This document shows positions 11,684 through 22,914 of a stretch of 64,000 nucleotides of DNA, piece by piece (within the stretch, counting starts at the first letter, position 1; each line of letters starts with the position of its first letter). The notes under the pieces are model-generated. The model had not been told where the DNA came from. It did no database searches and saw only the letters and a program-made list of their open reading frames with translations. The DNA lies in contig OX291557.1 of NCBI GenBank assembly GCA_946406115.1, forward strand, positions 14,602,501-14,666,500, in the 5' to 3' direction. Made by a program: the position numbers and the translations under genes. The stretch is from Apoda limacodes (lineage: Eukaryota; Arthropoda; Insecta; Lepidoptera; Limacodidae).

Positions 11684-11725
11684 AGTGACCTAGCTTAGGT
11701 ATAAAACAACCCAAAATCAGTTCAG
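11684..11725 (+). promoter_or_regulatory. TATA-like intronic sequence sharing an 11-mer with the upstream promoter
   Basis: CAGTGACCTAG (11684-11694) is followed by GGTATAAAAC and then ATCAGTTCAG. The word is identical to 6359-6369. The TATA-to-TCAGT distance (19 bp) is too short for the spacing of the other genes here, and no ATG plus donor follows. It may be a decayed or alternative promoter, or chance. Confidence 0.2.
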
Positions 11726-12256
11726 GCCTGGTGTTATTAGGTTTAACTTTGCAGGTCACGTTTTTTATAACTATTATTTAGCGCGACACGTTTCTGACTG
11801 GTTTTTTTCATATTTTTAATTTATAAAAAAACAAGGCATTGTAGTAAAATTACAGCCGATGTTTTATCATGATACAAATCCTAATAAATGTATTTGAATA
11901 TGTAGTTGGGTTCCACACAAAATATCGAGATATACGACAAATAAACTCTTTTTGATTTAAATGTTTTATATTTTCCAATTATTTGCTTAGATTACGTTTG
12001 ATTTTTCCTTTATCTTCCTTTTCTTTCATCAGTTTCTGTATTTTTGGAAGATTTTTTGACATGCGACATTTTGTGGATCCTTAAATCGACAAGTATGGAT
12101 CGAAAAAAATAAATAATAGGTACAGACATAAAATATAAAAGTGAGTAAGTTAGTAAATAACTATTTAAAAAAATCGAAAGTAGTATAAAATAAAGAGTAA
12201 AGTAAAAATAGTAATATAATTATCTAGACACGCTGCGCTGGTCATGTAAATAACTA

Positions 12257-12590
12257 CTTATCCTACTAATATTATAAATGTGAAAGTTTATATGTCTGGA
12301 TGGATGTTTGTTACTCAATTACGCTTCAACCACTGGACGGATCGGGATAAAACTTGGCATACGTATAGGTTAGGTCCTGGAATAGCATATAGGCTTGTTG
12401 TCCCTAAAAAATCAAAAGTTCCTGCGGGAATGACTATAACAGAGTTAAAAGAACTATTGCTGCACCTATATCATGCTATAGCAATTCATTGGTAGATCTA
12501 ATTACTTAATTAATTGGAGTTCATTAAGGAGTTCCACGCCGATAACCGAATTTAGAGCGGGCGGAGCCGCTGGCAAAGTTTATTCGTGAG
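12257..12590 (+). repeat. Full-length copy of the ...AAAAGCTAGT repeat family
   Basis: Starts CCTACTAATATTATAAATGT and continues through AACCACTGGACGGATCGGG, AAGTTCCTGCGGGAATGAC, a TATATCATGCTATAGC block and ACGCCGATAACCGAATTTAG. It ends GGGCGGAGCCGCTGGCAAAG. This is one of the most complete copies in the window. The frame at 12280-12495 lies wholly inside it. Confidence 0.7.
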
Positions 12591-12926
12591 CAAACGCTGA
12601 ATTGACACCCTGTTCGAAAATTCATAGCACAATTTGATTAATATTAATTATATACGTATGTTCTTATTTTACTCCTGTTATTTTAAGTATATATAAAGTT
12701 CTGATAAAGTTTTATTTTATTTATTATAAGTACTGTTATCCACCTAATGTAAATTATATTGTGTATGTATCGTCGAATAAATAATCTTTTACTTACTTCC
12801 TTAAAATTCAAAAGTGCCTCAAGGAATAATAAGAGATAACCGAATTCTACATTGACGATCTACAGATACAGCCCCTACGCAGATAACTGGAACTGCAGAC
12901 AAAAACGCACTGCATTAATTACTGGG

Positions 12927-13335
12927 TGTTAAGCTGAAATCGATAATGTTGATCTTAAATAGAACTCATTTTTCTAGTGGCAATAATTTATTATAGATAG
13001 GCGAACAGCTTAGCGTAAAAAGTGGAAAATTATTAATAACAGTTATATCACATAAGATATGAAAATTCTATAACAGTAATTTTCCAGCTTTATAGTTACT
13101 TAACATTTCATGAAATAAATTATGTTGCCGCCACTAGTTGATAATGAGTTATGAATCAAAAATATAAAAACAAGAGGTTCGGCCGTTATTTTTACAGAGC
13201 GCTGTTTTAACAGATATCTTAAAATAAACACAGTAATTTGCTAGTTAAAGAATGTAGAAAGCCATGCCTTTTTTTTCCAGTCTGAAACTTGCAATAAGAC
13301 AGTAAAATCGATTTTAAAAGCGATTTTAACTGCTC
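12927..13335 (+). repeat. Dispersed repeat, copy 1 of 3
   Basis: Blocks GTTAAGCTGAAATCGATAAT, ATAGGCGAACAGCTTAGCGT, TTTCCAGCTTTATAGTTACT, ATTTCATGAAATAAATTATG and GTAATTTGCTAGTTAAAGAA recur inverted at 20216-20700 and, in part, at 24362-24630. The element is about 400 bp of unknown class. Confidence 0.65.
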
Positions 13336-13566
13336 ATTTTAGTAGAACGCAGCCTTAAGTTTTCTGGCATCAGGGCATATCGTCACCGTATCATTCTCAA
13401 CGATGACAACGAAGTACTATATAGATGCTGTATCTATACGCAATGTACGCCAATAGCTGGAGCCGCGAACTAAAGCTAGTCTAGTATAAAGTATATTTAA
13501 TAGAGCCCGTTTTCGGACATCAGGGTATATCGTCGCCATAAGGGGTATACAGCAGCTTAGTAGCGA

Positions 13567-13721
13567 CGCCATTAGATATTCTCAATTTTCTCTTCGTGGA
13601 AAACGAATTCCTATAATCCAAATTTTTGAAATATAAAACAAGTCATAACCTGTAGTTGGTATTTCTGCTAAAAACTGTCACTTTTAACAGAAATGAAAAT
13701 TGAGGATATCTAATGGTGGCG
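13567..13721. repeat. Short MITE with about 22-bp terminal inverted repeats
   Basis: The left arm at 13569-13590 (CCATTAGATAT, then CTCAATTTTC) is mirrored at 13695-13716 with one mismatch. The element is about 150 bp with no coding capacity, which is typical of a non-autonomous DNA transposon. The surrounding DNA holds short direct duplications (CATCAGGG(C/T)ATATCGTC at about 13370 and 13518; CATTCTCAACGA at about 13391 and 13748). Confidence 0.6.
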
Positions 13722-14439
13722 CCAGAGAGCATTAAGAAGGGCCTTAACATTCTCAACGAAGACAACGACCGACCGAGGTCACGCGTTAATGCAACCGGAA
13801 CGGAATAACTTATAATAACGTTTTTGTGTGATTTATTCGATAAAGTATTGTACTAGGAACTATTTTAGTTGTACCATCGACTTGTTTTTCTGGTAAGTTG
13901 ACGGTTCCGCGTTTGGCCCTTAATTGATTGTCCAAGTTTGTGGTGTGGTATATCGCTGGTGTAGCTTGTTCATATTGTACATTGATTGTTATTGTGGCTA
14001 AGTTAGAAGAAGGGTTATCGGATGACAGTTTTTTTCTTTTCCATTATATGTCTGGAATGTTGGCCCTTCGTCAGGAAAACAGGGAAAATAAAAAAAAAAC
14101 TTCATAGGATTTATTCATAGGATACTACTGGAAGCACTACAGGGGGCTAAAATAATACTTGGAGCCTCGTATGTAAATCCGTCATTTTTAAAGCAAAATC
14201 ATAAAATTTGATATTCGGTTTTTAGGTTAAAAATTAATATTGACGCTTTTGGAAAATCAAACCCTAGAGGACTAAATAGGGAACAGAAATTTTTATGAGA
14301 ATTCCGCTTTTCTTTAAACGTCGGGATAAGCTAGTAACATAAAATAAATCAAATCACTTACTCTTTTATTTCATCGTCTACTACCTACCTACTGTTAAAT
14401 ACAAGACTAAAATTTAAAATTTATCTATGTAATACCTTT

Positions 14440-14720
14440 AAACGAGCAATTCTTCAATTCGGCTCCACCGATTTTCATGAAATTTAGTATGCGGGGGTTT
14501 CGGGGACGATAAATCGATCTAGCCAGGTTTCATTTTTAGAAAACGTCGTTTTATCCGTGTTTTTAGGCAGAGATAAACTGAAAAATATGACTCTTCCTGA
14601 CATCATTGGCGAGTATCAATAAGCAACATTAAAGCTATTTGACAATAGATGGCGTTAATAAGTAACGCTTAGGCCACTTGACAATAGATGGCGTTGTTTA
14701 AAAAAAACGAGCAACGCTCG
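14440..14720 (+). repeat. Dispersed repeat, partner of 2395-2630
   Basis: Contains CGAGCAATTCTTCAATTCGG, CGATTTTCATGAAATTTAGT, GATAAATCGATCTAGCCAGG and GAAAAATATGACTCTTCCTG, which match the earlier copy in inverted order. Further on, TTGACAATAGATGGCGTT appears twice (about 14640 and 14680), a short local duplication. Confidence 0.65.
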
Positions 14721-15276
14721 GTACTCTAGGTACTAGTAACTTTAACTTTGCAAACTGTACATAAACACATTTTTTATTCGTTGGTATCTATTTTAGCGCA
14801 AACAACAATTATCCTAAAATAGACATGAATAAAAAATGTATGACCCTATTGCCCTGCACGATGTCGTCGATCAAACTTAATTATCACAATCTGTGACACT
14901 CAATGTCAAATAGAACCTTAGTTGGCGCCCGTTAACGCCTTGGTTCTACTTAAAACTATTGAAACAACTTAAACCGGTTCTCATTAGAAGGGAATCTAGA
15001 CTATTGTAGGTGACCAACTGCCTACAAACACTCTATGAATTATAAGTTTTATATTTGTAACACTAGAAATATGGTTAATATTATCGTATAAAGAAGTACA
15101 TGGATCTAGAAATAGTCAGCAACGTTTTTAAGTCAATGCCCAAAAACTAAGTTCTTAATTTCGGTTTTTAATTATTAATTTTCAAGAAGAATTTTGAATA
15201 TGCGGCCAAATGTACCGGCAAAAGATTGTTTTTGTTACAGCTCAATTATATATGTATTGTGTTTTTGTATTTCCAG

Positions 15277-15477
15277 GTTGTATTCGCTGCTCTTCTCGCA
15301 GTCGCTGCTGCAGCCCCGGGTTTCATCGCCTCCCCGTATGCCGCCTCGTACGCCGCCCCGTACGCAGCACCCATAGCAGCACCTTGGGGCCATGGCATCG
15401 TTGGAGCTCCATTAGTTAGCCCCGCTGTAGTCAAAACCGCTGTACCTGTAGCCACATCCTACGCTAACACTGTCAGG
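15277..15477 (+). CDS. Cuticular protein, exon 2 (67 codons)
   Basis: The exon starts after acceptor TTTCCAG in phase 0 with VVFAALLAVAAAAPG, the hydrophobic core and cleavage region of a signal peptide. It continues with an Ala/Pro/Tyr repeat (SPYAASYAAPYAAPIAAPW) and GIVGAPLVSPAVVKTAV, ending ATSYANTVR before the donor GTATGT at 15478. With exon 1 (6513-6524) and exon 3 (16173-16265) it gives a 101-residue secreted protein ending in Trp. The TSYANTVR...SPAVV region and low-complexity A/P/V/Y content are typical of insect cuticular proteins without the Rebers-Riddiford domain. The role is structural, in the extracellular chitin matrix. The frames at 15194, 15210 and 15246(-) are shadows. Exon assignment is strong; the subfamily name is uncertain. 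Confidence 0.85.
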
Positions 15478-15556
15478 GTATGTACCTATTCGTCCTAACT
15501 CAGGTCTTTATTTGTGTCTAAAGACGTACATTGGCTTTTTCCATAATTATATATCT

Positions 15557-15920
15557 GAAATCAAATCAAATCAAACAATATTTATTCAAATAGGTTTCTG
15601 AGATCACTTTTGAATCGTCAATACAATGTAAACAATGTTAATTTCTACCAAAGGAGCTGGCAAGAAGTTCTATTTAAAGTAATTGATAATCAGCTAACAA
15701 GTATACAATATGTATTGAAAGACTAAGTAGGTAATATAAATAAGTTAGTAAGCTACTAAAAACAAAGTTAATTACATGTCAATTGTTTTGTTTTTGTTTT
15801 AATATAGCGTTGTGAAGCGTCAAATATCGTCAATCGTGTGAACGAAATTCTAATATTTAAGAATACTCCAATATTTGATATTACTAGTTATCAAACATTA
15901 TCCGTGGACATATTAACATT
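15557..15920 (+). repeat. Dispersed repeat inside intron 2, related to 61455-61855
   Basis: TCAAATCAAATCAAACAATA, TTTATTCAAATAGGTTTCTG, GAATCGTCAATACAATGTAA, GAGCTGGCAAGAAGTTC and GTATACAATATGTA recur in the same order and orientation at 61455-61855. This is retroelement-like 3' sequence common in Lepidoptera. It accounts for most of the 695-bp intron 15478-16172. Confidence 0.7.
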
Positions 15921-16172
15921 AGATATAAGCGAATTAACTCTATTTGTAAGTCTGTCTGTAATCATTTCCTAGCTTAACTGTAGAACTACTTAAATAAAAT
16001 TTGTCAGAAAAACTAGTCTAAGAAATTTAAACAAGGATCTTTTTGACTTATATAAGAAAAAGTCACGCAATTAATTCCTTAACAAAACATTATTTAATAA
16101 TGTCCAAGAAAAAGACTACTACTACGAAGAAAAGGGCCATGATATCATTTTTTTATATTTTTTCCTGTTTAG

Positions 16173-16265
16173 CTTGCTTCCCCTGCCGTCGTAGCCGCCC
16201 CAGCACCATACGTGGCTCACGCCCCTGCCGCCGTAGTGGCTTCTCCCTTCGCACACGCCTGGTAA
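16173..16265 (+). CDS. Cuticular protein, exon 3 (terminal, 30 codons plus stop)
   Basis: It begins after CCTGTTTAG in phase 0 and reads LASPAVVAAPAPYVAHAP, then AAVVASPFAHAW, then TAA (16263-16265). The frame and composition continue exon 2 exactly (…YANTVR | LASPAVV…). A frame at 16043-16282 covers the same bases in another phase and is a shadow. The final Trp is shared with the genes at 22251, 28792, 36549 and 63900. Confidence 0.82.
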   Translation, partial: LASPAVVAAPAPYVAHAPAAVVASPFAHAW

Positions 16266-16528
16266 TCTTCATCACCAGATGAACCATTGAGGCCTAATAA
16301 CTCCGTCCTACATCCAGGCCTAGTCTCAACAATGCGACAGTCATTTCTTATATCTATTTATTTATTTTAGGAATGAAGTATTTTAAAAAAGTTATATTGG
16401 AGCAAAAGCTAGCTCAGTCAAGAGTTTAATGGTTGTGCCTAAATTTTGTATGAAGATTCAATACATTTATTGTTTATTATTATGTATGTTATTTATAAAC
16501 CATGTTATGTCCCTTGATTTTAGTGTTT

Positions 16529-16534
16529 AATAAA
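16529..16534 (+). terminator. Poly(A) signal AATAAA
   Basis: AATAAA lies 264 bases after the stop of the three-exon cuticle gene, within GTTTAATAAATGG. Confidence 0.6.
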
Positions 16535-17331
16535 TGGTAAAAAGACTTTTTCCGCTTTTAGCGTCTTCAAATGCTAACTACTCGAAATTGGGTACAGTAG
16601 TAAACATTTCTTGTCCGCATATATTTTTTTATATTGAGTCAAAATTTAAATGTAAAATTATTTAGCTTAGGCTGAAATTCTGCCTCGAGTGTTACCAACT
16701 TAGCTCACTCCATGCTCACTCGCTGTATCAACTATATGTGACAGTTTTTAAGTATGCCTAAAATAAACAAAAAAATCCCTTCCCCCAATCTTAAAACTTT
16801 GCTGTGCCTTTATGTTAAGTACGTTTTTTATCAAAATGTTTCAGATGTAAAAATAAATCTGAATAACCTACAATAATTCATTCAATCAATACAATAAAAT
16901 CTAAATAACCTTGTATTCAATAGATCAAGTTAGTCTGCAAAGAGGGCAAAATCCTACATTGCGAAGGGTTCGTTCGTTTTCGTATAAAAAGTTTCCACGT
17001 TCGATACTTTTTACACTTTTGATAACGCCAGTTTTTTTAACGTTACTAACATTCATACAATTATAAGTTGCAAAACGAACGGTTAACGTACACTCACTAC
17101 AATAAAGACACACACACTACCATAAATAATGAATATGTATAGGCTGTTTGATAGATTTACACCAAAACTTTATAAATTAAAAACTAACTAGAGCTCACCT
17201 CCAGATATGGATCTTTCAAGTTTCATTTTTCGGTGGAAAAAGTAAAAAATATATGATAAACTGCCAGTTTGTTACAGATATTATTAAAAATTTCGTTTTT
17301 GACACAAACAAACAGATGACAGGTCACAAAA

Positions 17332-17472
17332 TATATAAAAGCGCACCTGACAGACGCTGCCTGAACGATGGCTTGCTTGCTATTAGCGGGTTCAGCAAGC
17401 GTTTTTTCGATACCTAGAACCCGATTACAGCGCCACATACCAGGCCCTATTGTAAATCTAAGCCATTTACTT
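17332..17472 (+). other. TATA box followed by a short signal-peptide-like frame (doubtful)
   Basis: TATATAAA (17332-17339) is followed at 17368 by an ATG opening a 34-residue frame (MACLLLAGSASVFSIP...) that ends at a TAG near 17470. The start looks like a weak secretion signal, but the 3' part lies in a unit repeated at 17575-17622. The leader would be only a few bases long at the usual TATA spacing. Probably chance. Confidence 0.12.
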
Positions 17473-20079
17473 TAGGGATTTATTTTTTCGAGAAAACCAA
17501 TAATTATGAATATAAGTAAGTTTACCCCATAAATAAAGCATATATTAACAACCACCATTATATTAATAACCACCGCGCCACCTATCAGGCCCAATTGTGA
17601 ATCTAAACCATCTAGTGACCCACTCAAACACACGCAATTTTTTTTATCACAACGTGCAGAAGAATTATATATACAGTATAAAAATAATGAATTCATAACT
17701 CAAAACAAACACACCCGAAATGTACAAATAATTCAATATAAAATTTTATTCAACCCCTTCAATTTATGTTTAGAATGTAAACCTGTTCTTCAATTCGTTA
17801 AGTTCAATAACCCTTTTCTTATGGAAGCGGAAAATTATCTTCCACTTAATGTACATTATTACCAATTCATACCTTGCCATTATTCCATCCTTCAAAAAGA
17901 TCAAAGCCATTACTTCTTCATTAAAAGGGCAGGGTTATTTCATTATAAGCTGATATTTCTATAGAGTACGACTTGATATCCGCGGCTTCAGTGACGTGGA
18001 ATATTACGGAATACACAACTTTTTCGTATCCCACGGAAATCCATTTTCTGAAAAGTATTTAATATCTTTCAACAAGTTTCAAGCCACTACTGCTTGCCAA
18101 CTGTCACTTGCACCGTTTAAATACAATTTTATTAGTTCTTTAGACACACAGACTTACTTTCTCATTTATTACATTAGTGAGTATGTTTTTCTTGAAACCA
18201 TCAAAACAGGACCAATTTGCCTAGAGGACAGAGCATATCGAGTGTTGTCGCTATGTCCTTATAAGGGCCAAACGGAATCCGCATGCCACATAATACAGGA
18301 GCTGTGAAAAGTTGAAAATCATTATTTGCCATATGTAACAATGCAACAAAATTTTCTGACGTAGTGGTGAGACATCAAAGCTTCAGGCGCGATATTAAAA
18401 TGGTGTGAACTTACACGACACTAGCGACCATACACCGGATTAAAAAAGTTAACTTTCAATATAATGTAGCTAAGCTTTTTTTTTAAACTGAAGTGAAGTT
18501 GTATGTAAATATTTATGGCTCGAATAAATATTCACTCATATATTATTATTGTAGAACTACGAAAATACATGAAGTTTTTGACAGATAACCCTAGGAATAC
18601 AAAAAACAGACGCCTATTACATACAGAACTATTCGACCATTTATCATTTTTTTATGCAATATTTAGCGTTATTTTAACAGGCAGTATATTTACTACCCAT
18701 ATTTATTTAAACAACAAGTCCAAGATATATCTGCTGTATAGCTTTCTGAATGAAGACATTGAGAAATTATATAAAGTGATTTCAATTCAATATTCTATTT
18801 AAAACTAAACAATAATATTCAGTTCTTGTAAGTGGTATTATCAACTCTGCATACTTACCGGTAAAGCCTACGCCCAGGTGTCCGGCCAGTGACACAAAAT
18901 GAAAAGGAATTCAAGGTTGTTGCGTGTAAGCTTTAACATTTTGCTTTATCGAGCACTACCTGCAAAAAATTAAATCCTTAATGACAGCTGCCGCAAATTA
19001 AATAGCTACAATAAACAAACTCACTTACAACTCGCTTGATACATATGAGACATTCTTGTTTACTTTTTAATCTGCTATCATTGCATGTAAATATTGGTGA
19101 CATCTGCAGAATATCACACACGGGACATATGCGATAGTAAATAATGAAAACCGAATATCTATTTATCTCCGGCCGTCTCAGCCAGGGGATGCAAGGGGAG
19201 GAGTGTCCGTTTGCAACCTAACCGGGTTAATCTCGTACTAACGGTGTTGAAAATTATGATTTATGAAAAAATTGTATTATTAATTTAAAAAAAAACAATT
19301 TCAAATGCGAAATTTAGTATGTGTGTGTGTGTGAATTAGTATATTTGTTCTTCACGTCACAAAAGCTGAACCGATTTAGTTGAAATTTTAAATAGAGATA
19401 TATTCATTTTAAAATATAATTTCTTGTTTACCTAAAATTCGTAAAAGTTAAATGAACGGCTTGTAAAAAAATGCTCGATTTAAAAGAAGTTATTTAATTC
19501 AAGACTGTTTTTACAGGTCGTTTATTTAACTTTTACAATTTTTTAATGTTGGATTCAGCTTAAATTTTCTCTTTTTTAAAAACTTATAATTTAATTAAAA
19601 AGTTTGCGTATTTGTTGGACTTTTTGGAAACTGAACTGTCAACAACATACTCAAATAAATACCTAGTTTAATACCTACATACAGAAATCGAAAAGGACAT
19701 CGTTTCACGGTAAACCGGTGAACATATTATACCTCGATCCTATTGTCAATTTATCTTTCTAAACACGGCAAGGTTGCATTTGTTGTTGTGTTACAGGCCA
19801 GTCGGCATATTCATGTTGCAAAAATTACCGATAGGAACTTTATTGTTCTCACTTTTAGATGAGACTCTTAGTCTAAATTAAATGTGGCAAACAAATTCAG
19901 TTAGCCGCCATTTTGAATTTCAGGTGAAAATAGATTTGCTCAATAATAAATAAGAGACAGAGAGGCTACATACACATAATTTTATCTTGGTATTGTGGTT
20001 GTGTGCAATTTATGTCAGTAAAAGAATAATTAAGAATTATTTTGCATGAAAATATACCTGCGAAAACTATGGGGGTTTA

Positions 20080-20215
20080 AGAGATAAAATGTAACCTATG
20101 TGTTAATTCAGGGTATACGCTATCTCCATTCCAAATTTCAGCCAAATCATTTTGTTGGTGTAGCGTAAAAGAGTAACAAACATAATAATTCACACATACA
20201 CACAAAGACTTTCCA
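20080..20215 (-). repeat. Retroelement-like fragment
   Basis: GTAACCTATGTGTTAATTCA, GGGTATACGCTATCTCCATT, CCAAATTTCAGCCAAATCAT and GTAAAAGAGTAACAAACATA match the wording of a repeat very common in lepidopteran genomes (recalled, not searched). Ends are approximate. Confidence 0.5.
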
Positions 20216-20700
20216 TTATGGCTGCGCCCAACTCGAATGTGCAGTTTTCTGCTCGTTTTTGAAATCGATTCCACTGTAATAGGACAGTGGAATCGATTAA
20301 TTACCGCAATATATTAATCGCAAGTCATACACGGGAAAAAAATAACATGGCTTTCTACATTTAACTAGCAAATCACTGTATTTCTTTAAAGATATTGTTA
20401 AAACATTGCTATAAAAAAATAACGGCCAAACCTCTCGTCTTTCTATTTTTAATTCATAACTCCGTATCAACTAGTACCGGGAACATAATTTATTTCATGA
20501 AATGTTAAGTAACTATAAAGCTAGAAAATTACTGTAATTGATTTTTTATATCTTATGTGATGGAACTGTAATTTATTATTTTCCAATTTTTACGCTAAGC
20601 TCTTCGCCTATCTATAATACATTTTAGGCACTAAATATTGAGCTGTATTTGAGATAAGCATTGTCAATTTCAGCTTAACGCCCATAAAGCAAATGTATAT
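20216..20700 (-). repeat. Dispersed repeat, copy 2 of 3, with a perfect 15-bp hairpin
   Basis: In reverse orientation it matches 12927-13335 block by block (TTTAACTAGCAAATCACTGT, TTTATTTCATGAAATGTTAA, AGTAACTATAAAGCTAGAAA, TACGCTAAGCTCTTCGCCTA, TTTCAGCTTAACGCCC). At its left end AATCGATTCCACTGT (20263-20277) and its exact complement (20284-20298) form a 6-nt-loop hairpin. Confidence 0.65.
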
Positions 20701-22167
20701 GCGCGTTGGGGGCCCTCTTAATTACCTATATTAGTAGGACTAAGCCAATCTTAACTTCCTTTTTTAATGCGTCATAAAATGTCAAAGGGACATATTATCT
20801 TGTCCCAGGTATTTCATTTTATCACTTATTACCTACTTGAAAGTTATATAAAGTAATATATGACTTATGGGGCATAGGTATAATGTCACTTTAGTCCAAA
20901 TACACTGTATTTAGAAGCAGCGTTTCGGGGATGGGCTCATAAAAATTAGTTCACCCCATTACTCCGTTGCTAGAAAGAAAACTTGGTATATCATCTGAGG
21001 CGGAAGCCATTTTGGTTAGGAACTCTTGATTGAAGCTTGTTTTTTTCCGAATCCATACTAATATTTACTAATATTACTATACCAAACAAATATTGCAAAT
21101 ACTAAATGAAATACTCTGTCTGTTAAAAGGTTAAATGAGAGACCTAAGCCAGAATAATATCTTTTTCTAGTTCTTTATGAATCTATAAGAAGTAAGTTAG
21201 GATTAACCACAATGGAAAAAAGTAACATTATTAGCCACAGAATATTATTTTAATTTGCCTCAAATTTTTAAATTATTGAATTCTTGAACAATATTTTTTA
21301 CTTTTACATGATCTGTAACTTATCTCTATTTGACGATTGCATCTGTTCCCATTGGTTTTACCCGCTTCACTACTTAATAAAGTCTGTTTGTTTGAACGCG
21401 CTATTTACAGGAACTTTTGCATTGAATAGCCAGTTTATTGAAGAAAGTTATAGGCTTTTTCTCAAAGCTGGCTGTTTTTAGCGGTATCCGCTTTAAATTA
21501 CTGACCCGCCACTTAGATTCATAGCTTACATTTGTATAGATAGCCTTTAATATTTCTCAGTAGATGGGCTTTCTTGCTATCTAAATTAATAACATAAAAA
21601 ACTCTATAAAGCTATGAAAAGGAGTTATTTAAAACACTTTGACTGTTAACTAATAAGAAGATCCCTTTTATTAATATTTTGTAAGGTTTTTTATTAAATT
21701 TAATAGGGTTTTTAACCATGCCAATTTTTATTTTTATCGGATAAACTTAGACAAGTGCCTACAAAAAAATTATCGAACAGTAACATTTAATCAAAAATTA
21801 GTGTAAAAAATATTTCTTAACGTATAAGTTTAACCAACATTCATTACCATTCTACTGTTTATTTATTTATAAACAAAATATTCTGCGGTTTTAACTCCAT
21901 AAAGTTACCGTTCCGTTTACTTAGGATTGTAAAGGGTTTACAGCCTAGGACCTTTTTTGAATAAATGGGCTATCCAAAAAAAAGGTGGTTCCTAAACTAA
22001 AGCGCGTAAAAACATACGAACATACCTCTTAGGTATAACAGATGTTATATGTATCAAAACATCTTTCAGAGTGAACATGCAGTTGTTCCGTCCGACGCAT
22101 ATGTCGCAGAACAATCATTGTAAAAAACTAGTTGTACTTGACTTTCCCGCGAGTGAATCGTGAGTGG

Positions 22168-22204
22168 TATAAATACAGTCTCCTGTGAGGACAAAGCATC
22201 AATT
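22168..22204 (+). promoter_or_regulatory. Core promoter (TATA + initiator) of the 22251 gene
   Basis: TATAAATA (22168-22175), with an initiator GCATCAATTT whose A (22201) is 33 bp from the TATA T. The leader ends CACAGACCAC (22240-22249), one base before the ATG. Confidence 0.8.
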
Positions 22205-22250
22205 TCTTTTCATTCCTCTAACGTTCGCATCTGAATCAACACAGACCACG

Positions 22251-22847
22251 ATGAACTCGCTGGTGGTGTTATTATCCGTGGTGGCGCTCGCTGCTGCCAA
22301 GCCCTCAGTTCTGTTTGATGCCGGTGTTGTGACCTACTCAGCGCCAGCCGCCGTATCGCATCAATCCCGAGTTGACATCAAATCCTCACCAGCTGTGGTG
22401 GCTACAGCTGCCATCGCGCCCGCTTTGCGCACCGTCTTCAGCGCACCGGTTGTGGCGGCGGCTCCGGCAGCAGTCTCTCATCAGTCCCGTGTCGATTTTA
22501 AGTCCTCACCTGCGGTTGTCAGCACTGTAGCTACTGCTCCTGTTGCGTACACCGCTGTTGCTCCTGCTGTGGTCAGGTCTGCTTTAGTAGCTCCCTGGAC
22601 TGTGGCCGCGCCCGCCGTACCCCTAGACACCCCCGAGGTGGTCGCCGCACGCGCTGCTCACTTCCAGGCTCTCGCTGAAGCGCACTCGATCCACAAGCGG
22701 TCGCTGATCGCGTCCGCTCCGCTCGTCTCCACTTACGCTGCAGCTCCGGTCGCTTACTCCTCACATGTTGCCGCTGTTGCTCCCGTTTCAACTTACGCCA
22801 TTCACACACCTGTCCTGACCAGAGCTTATGGAGTACACCCATGGTGA
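22251..22847 (+). CDS. Ala/Val-rich cuticular protein (198 aa) with two SHQSRVD repeats
   Basis: The start is the ATG at 22251, below a good TATA box; the longer open frame from 22185 is untranslated leader. Residues 1-16 (MNSLVVLLSVVALAAA) form a signal peptide. Two near-identical motifs, AVSHQSRVDIKSSPAVV (34-50) and AVSHQSRVDFKSSPAVV (74-90), lie exactly 40 residues apart and resemble the retinin/CPLCA-type motif of insect cuticle proteins. DTPEVVAARAAHFQA (126-140) matches the DTPEVAAA-type motif of non-Rebers-Riddiford cuticular proteins. A dibasic IHKRS follows (147-151), then a Tyr/Val/Pro tail ending GVHPW. It is a secreted structural protein, single exon. An inverted, nearly identical copy lies at 28792-29406. 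Frame 22573-22890(-) is its shadow. Confidence 0.9.
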   Translation: MNSLVVLLSVVALAAAKPSVLFDAGVVTYSAPAAVSHQSRVDIKSSPAVVATAAIAPALRTVFSAPVVAAAPAAVSHQSRVDFKSSPAVVSTVATAPVAYTAVAPAVVRSALVAPWTVAAPAVPLDTPEVVAARAAHFQALAEAHSIHKRSLIASAPLVSTYAAAPVAYSSHVAAVAPVSTYAIHTPVLTRAYGVHPW

Positions 22848-22914
22848 GCGCTACCACGATAATGGGGAATGTTAGCATTCCTCGATTCATAACTGCCGAA
22901 TGATTTATTCTGTA

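Larger units (their letters stand above)
6525..15276 (+). other. Intron 1 of the three-exon cuticle gene (8.75 kb), filled with repeats
   Basis: Bounded by donor GTAAGA (6525) and acceptor TTTCCAG (15276). It contains at least nine repeat fragments, listed separately. Outside them (for example 9470-10380, 11260-11680 and 14725-15270) I see AT-rich DNA without recognisable genes. The small frames at 10382-10579 and 12280-12495 fall in non-coding or repeat sequence. Confidence 0.6.
16535..22167. other. Intergenic; repeats and two unrecognised AT-rich reading frames
   Basis: It contains a duplicated GCGCCAC(A/C)TA(C/T)CAGGCCC...AATCTAA(G/A)CCAT(T/C)T unit (about 17430-17475 and 17575-17622), a (GT)n stretch near 19320, a retroelement-like block (20080-20215) and the repeat at 20216-20700. 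Frames 17996-18307 (103 codons) and 18515-18802 (95 codons) have AT-driven composition, no domain and no promoter or splice context that I can see. From about 20720 to 22100 I see nothing else. Confidence 0.45.

Noticed and set aside
11700..11725. Second complete promoter for the three-exon gene
   Set aside because: TATA-to-TCAGT spacing is 19 bp rather than 33, and no ATG with a donor follows; kept only as a weak feature.
17996..18802. Two open frames of 103 and 95 codons
   Set aside because: No recognisable domain, promoter or poly(A) arrangement; Ile/Tyr/Lys/Phe-rich, as expected of AT-rich DNA.
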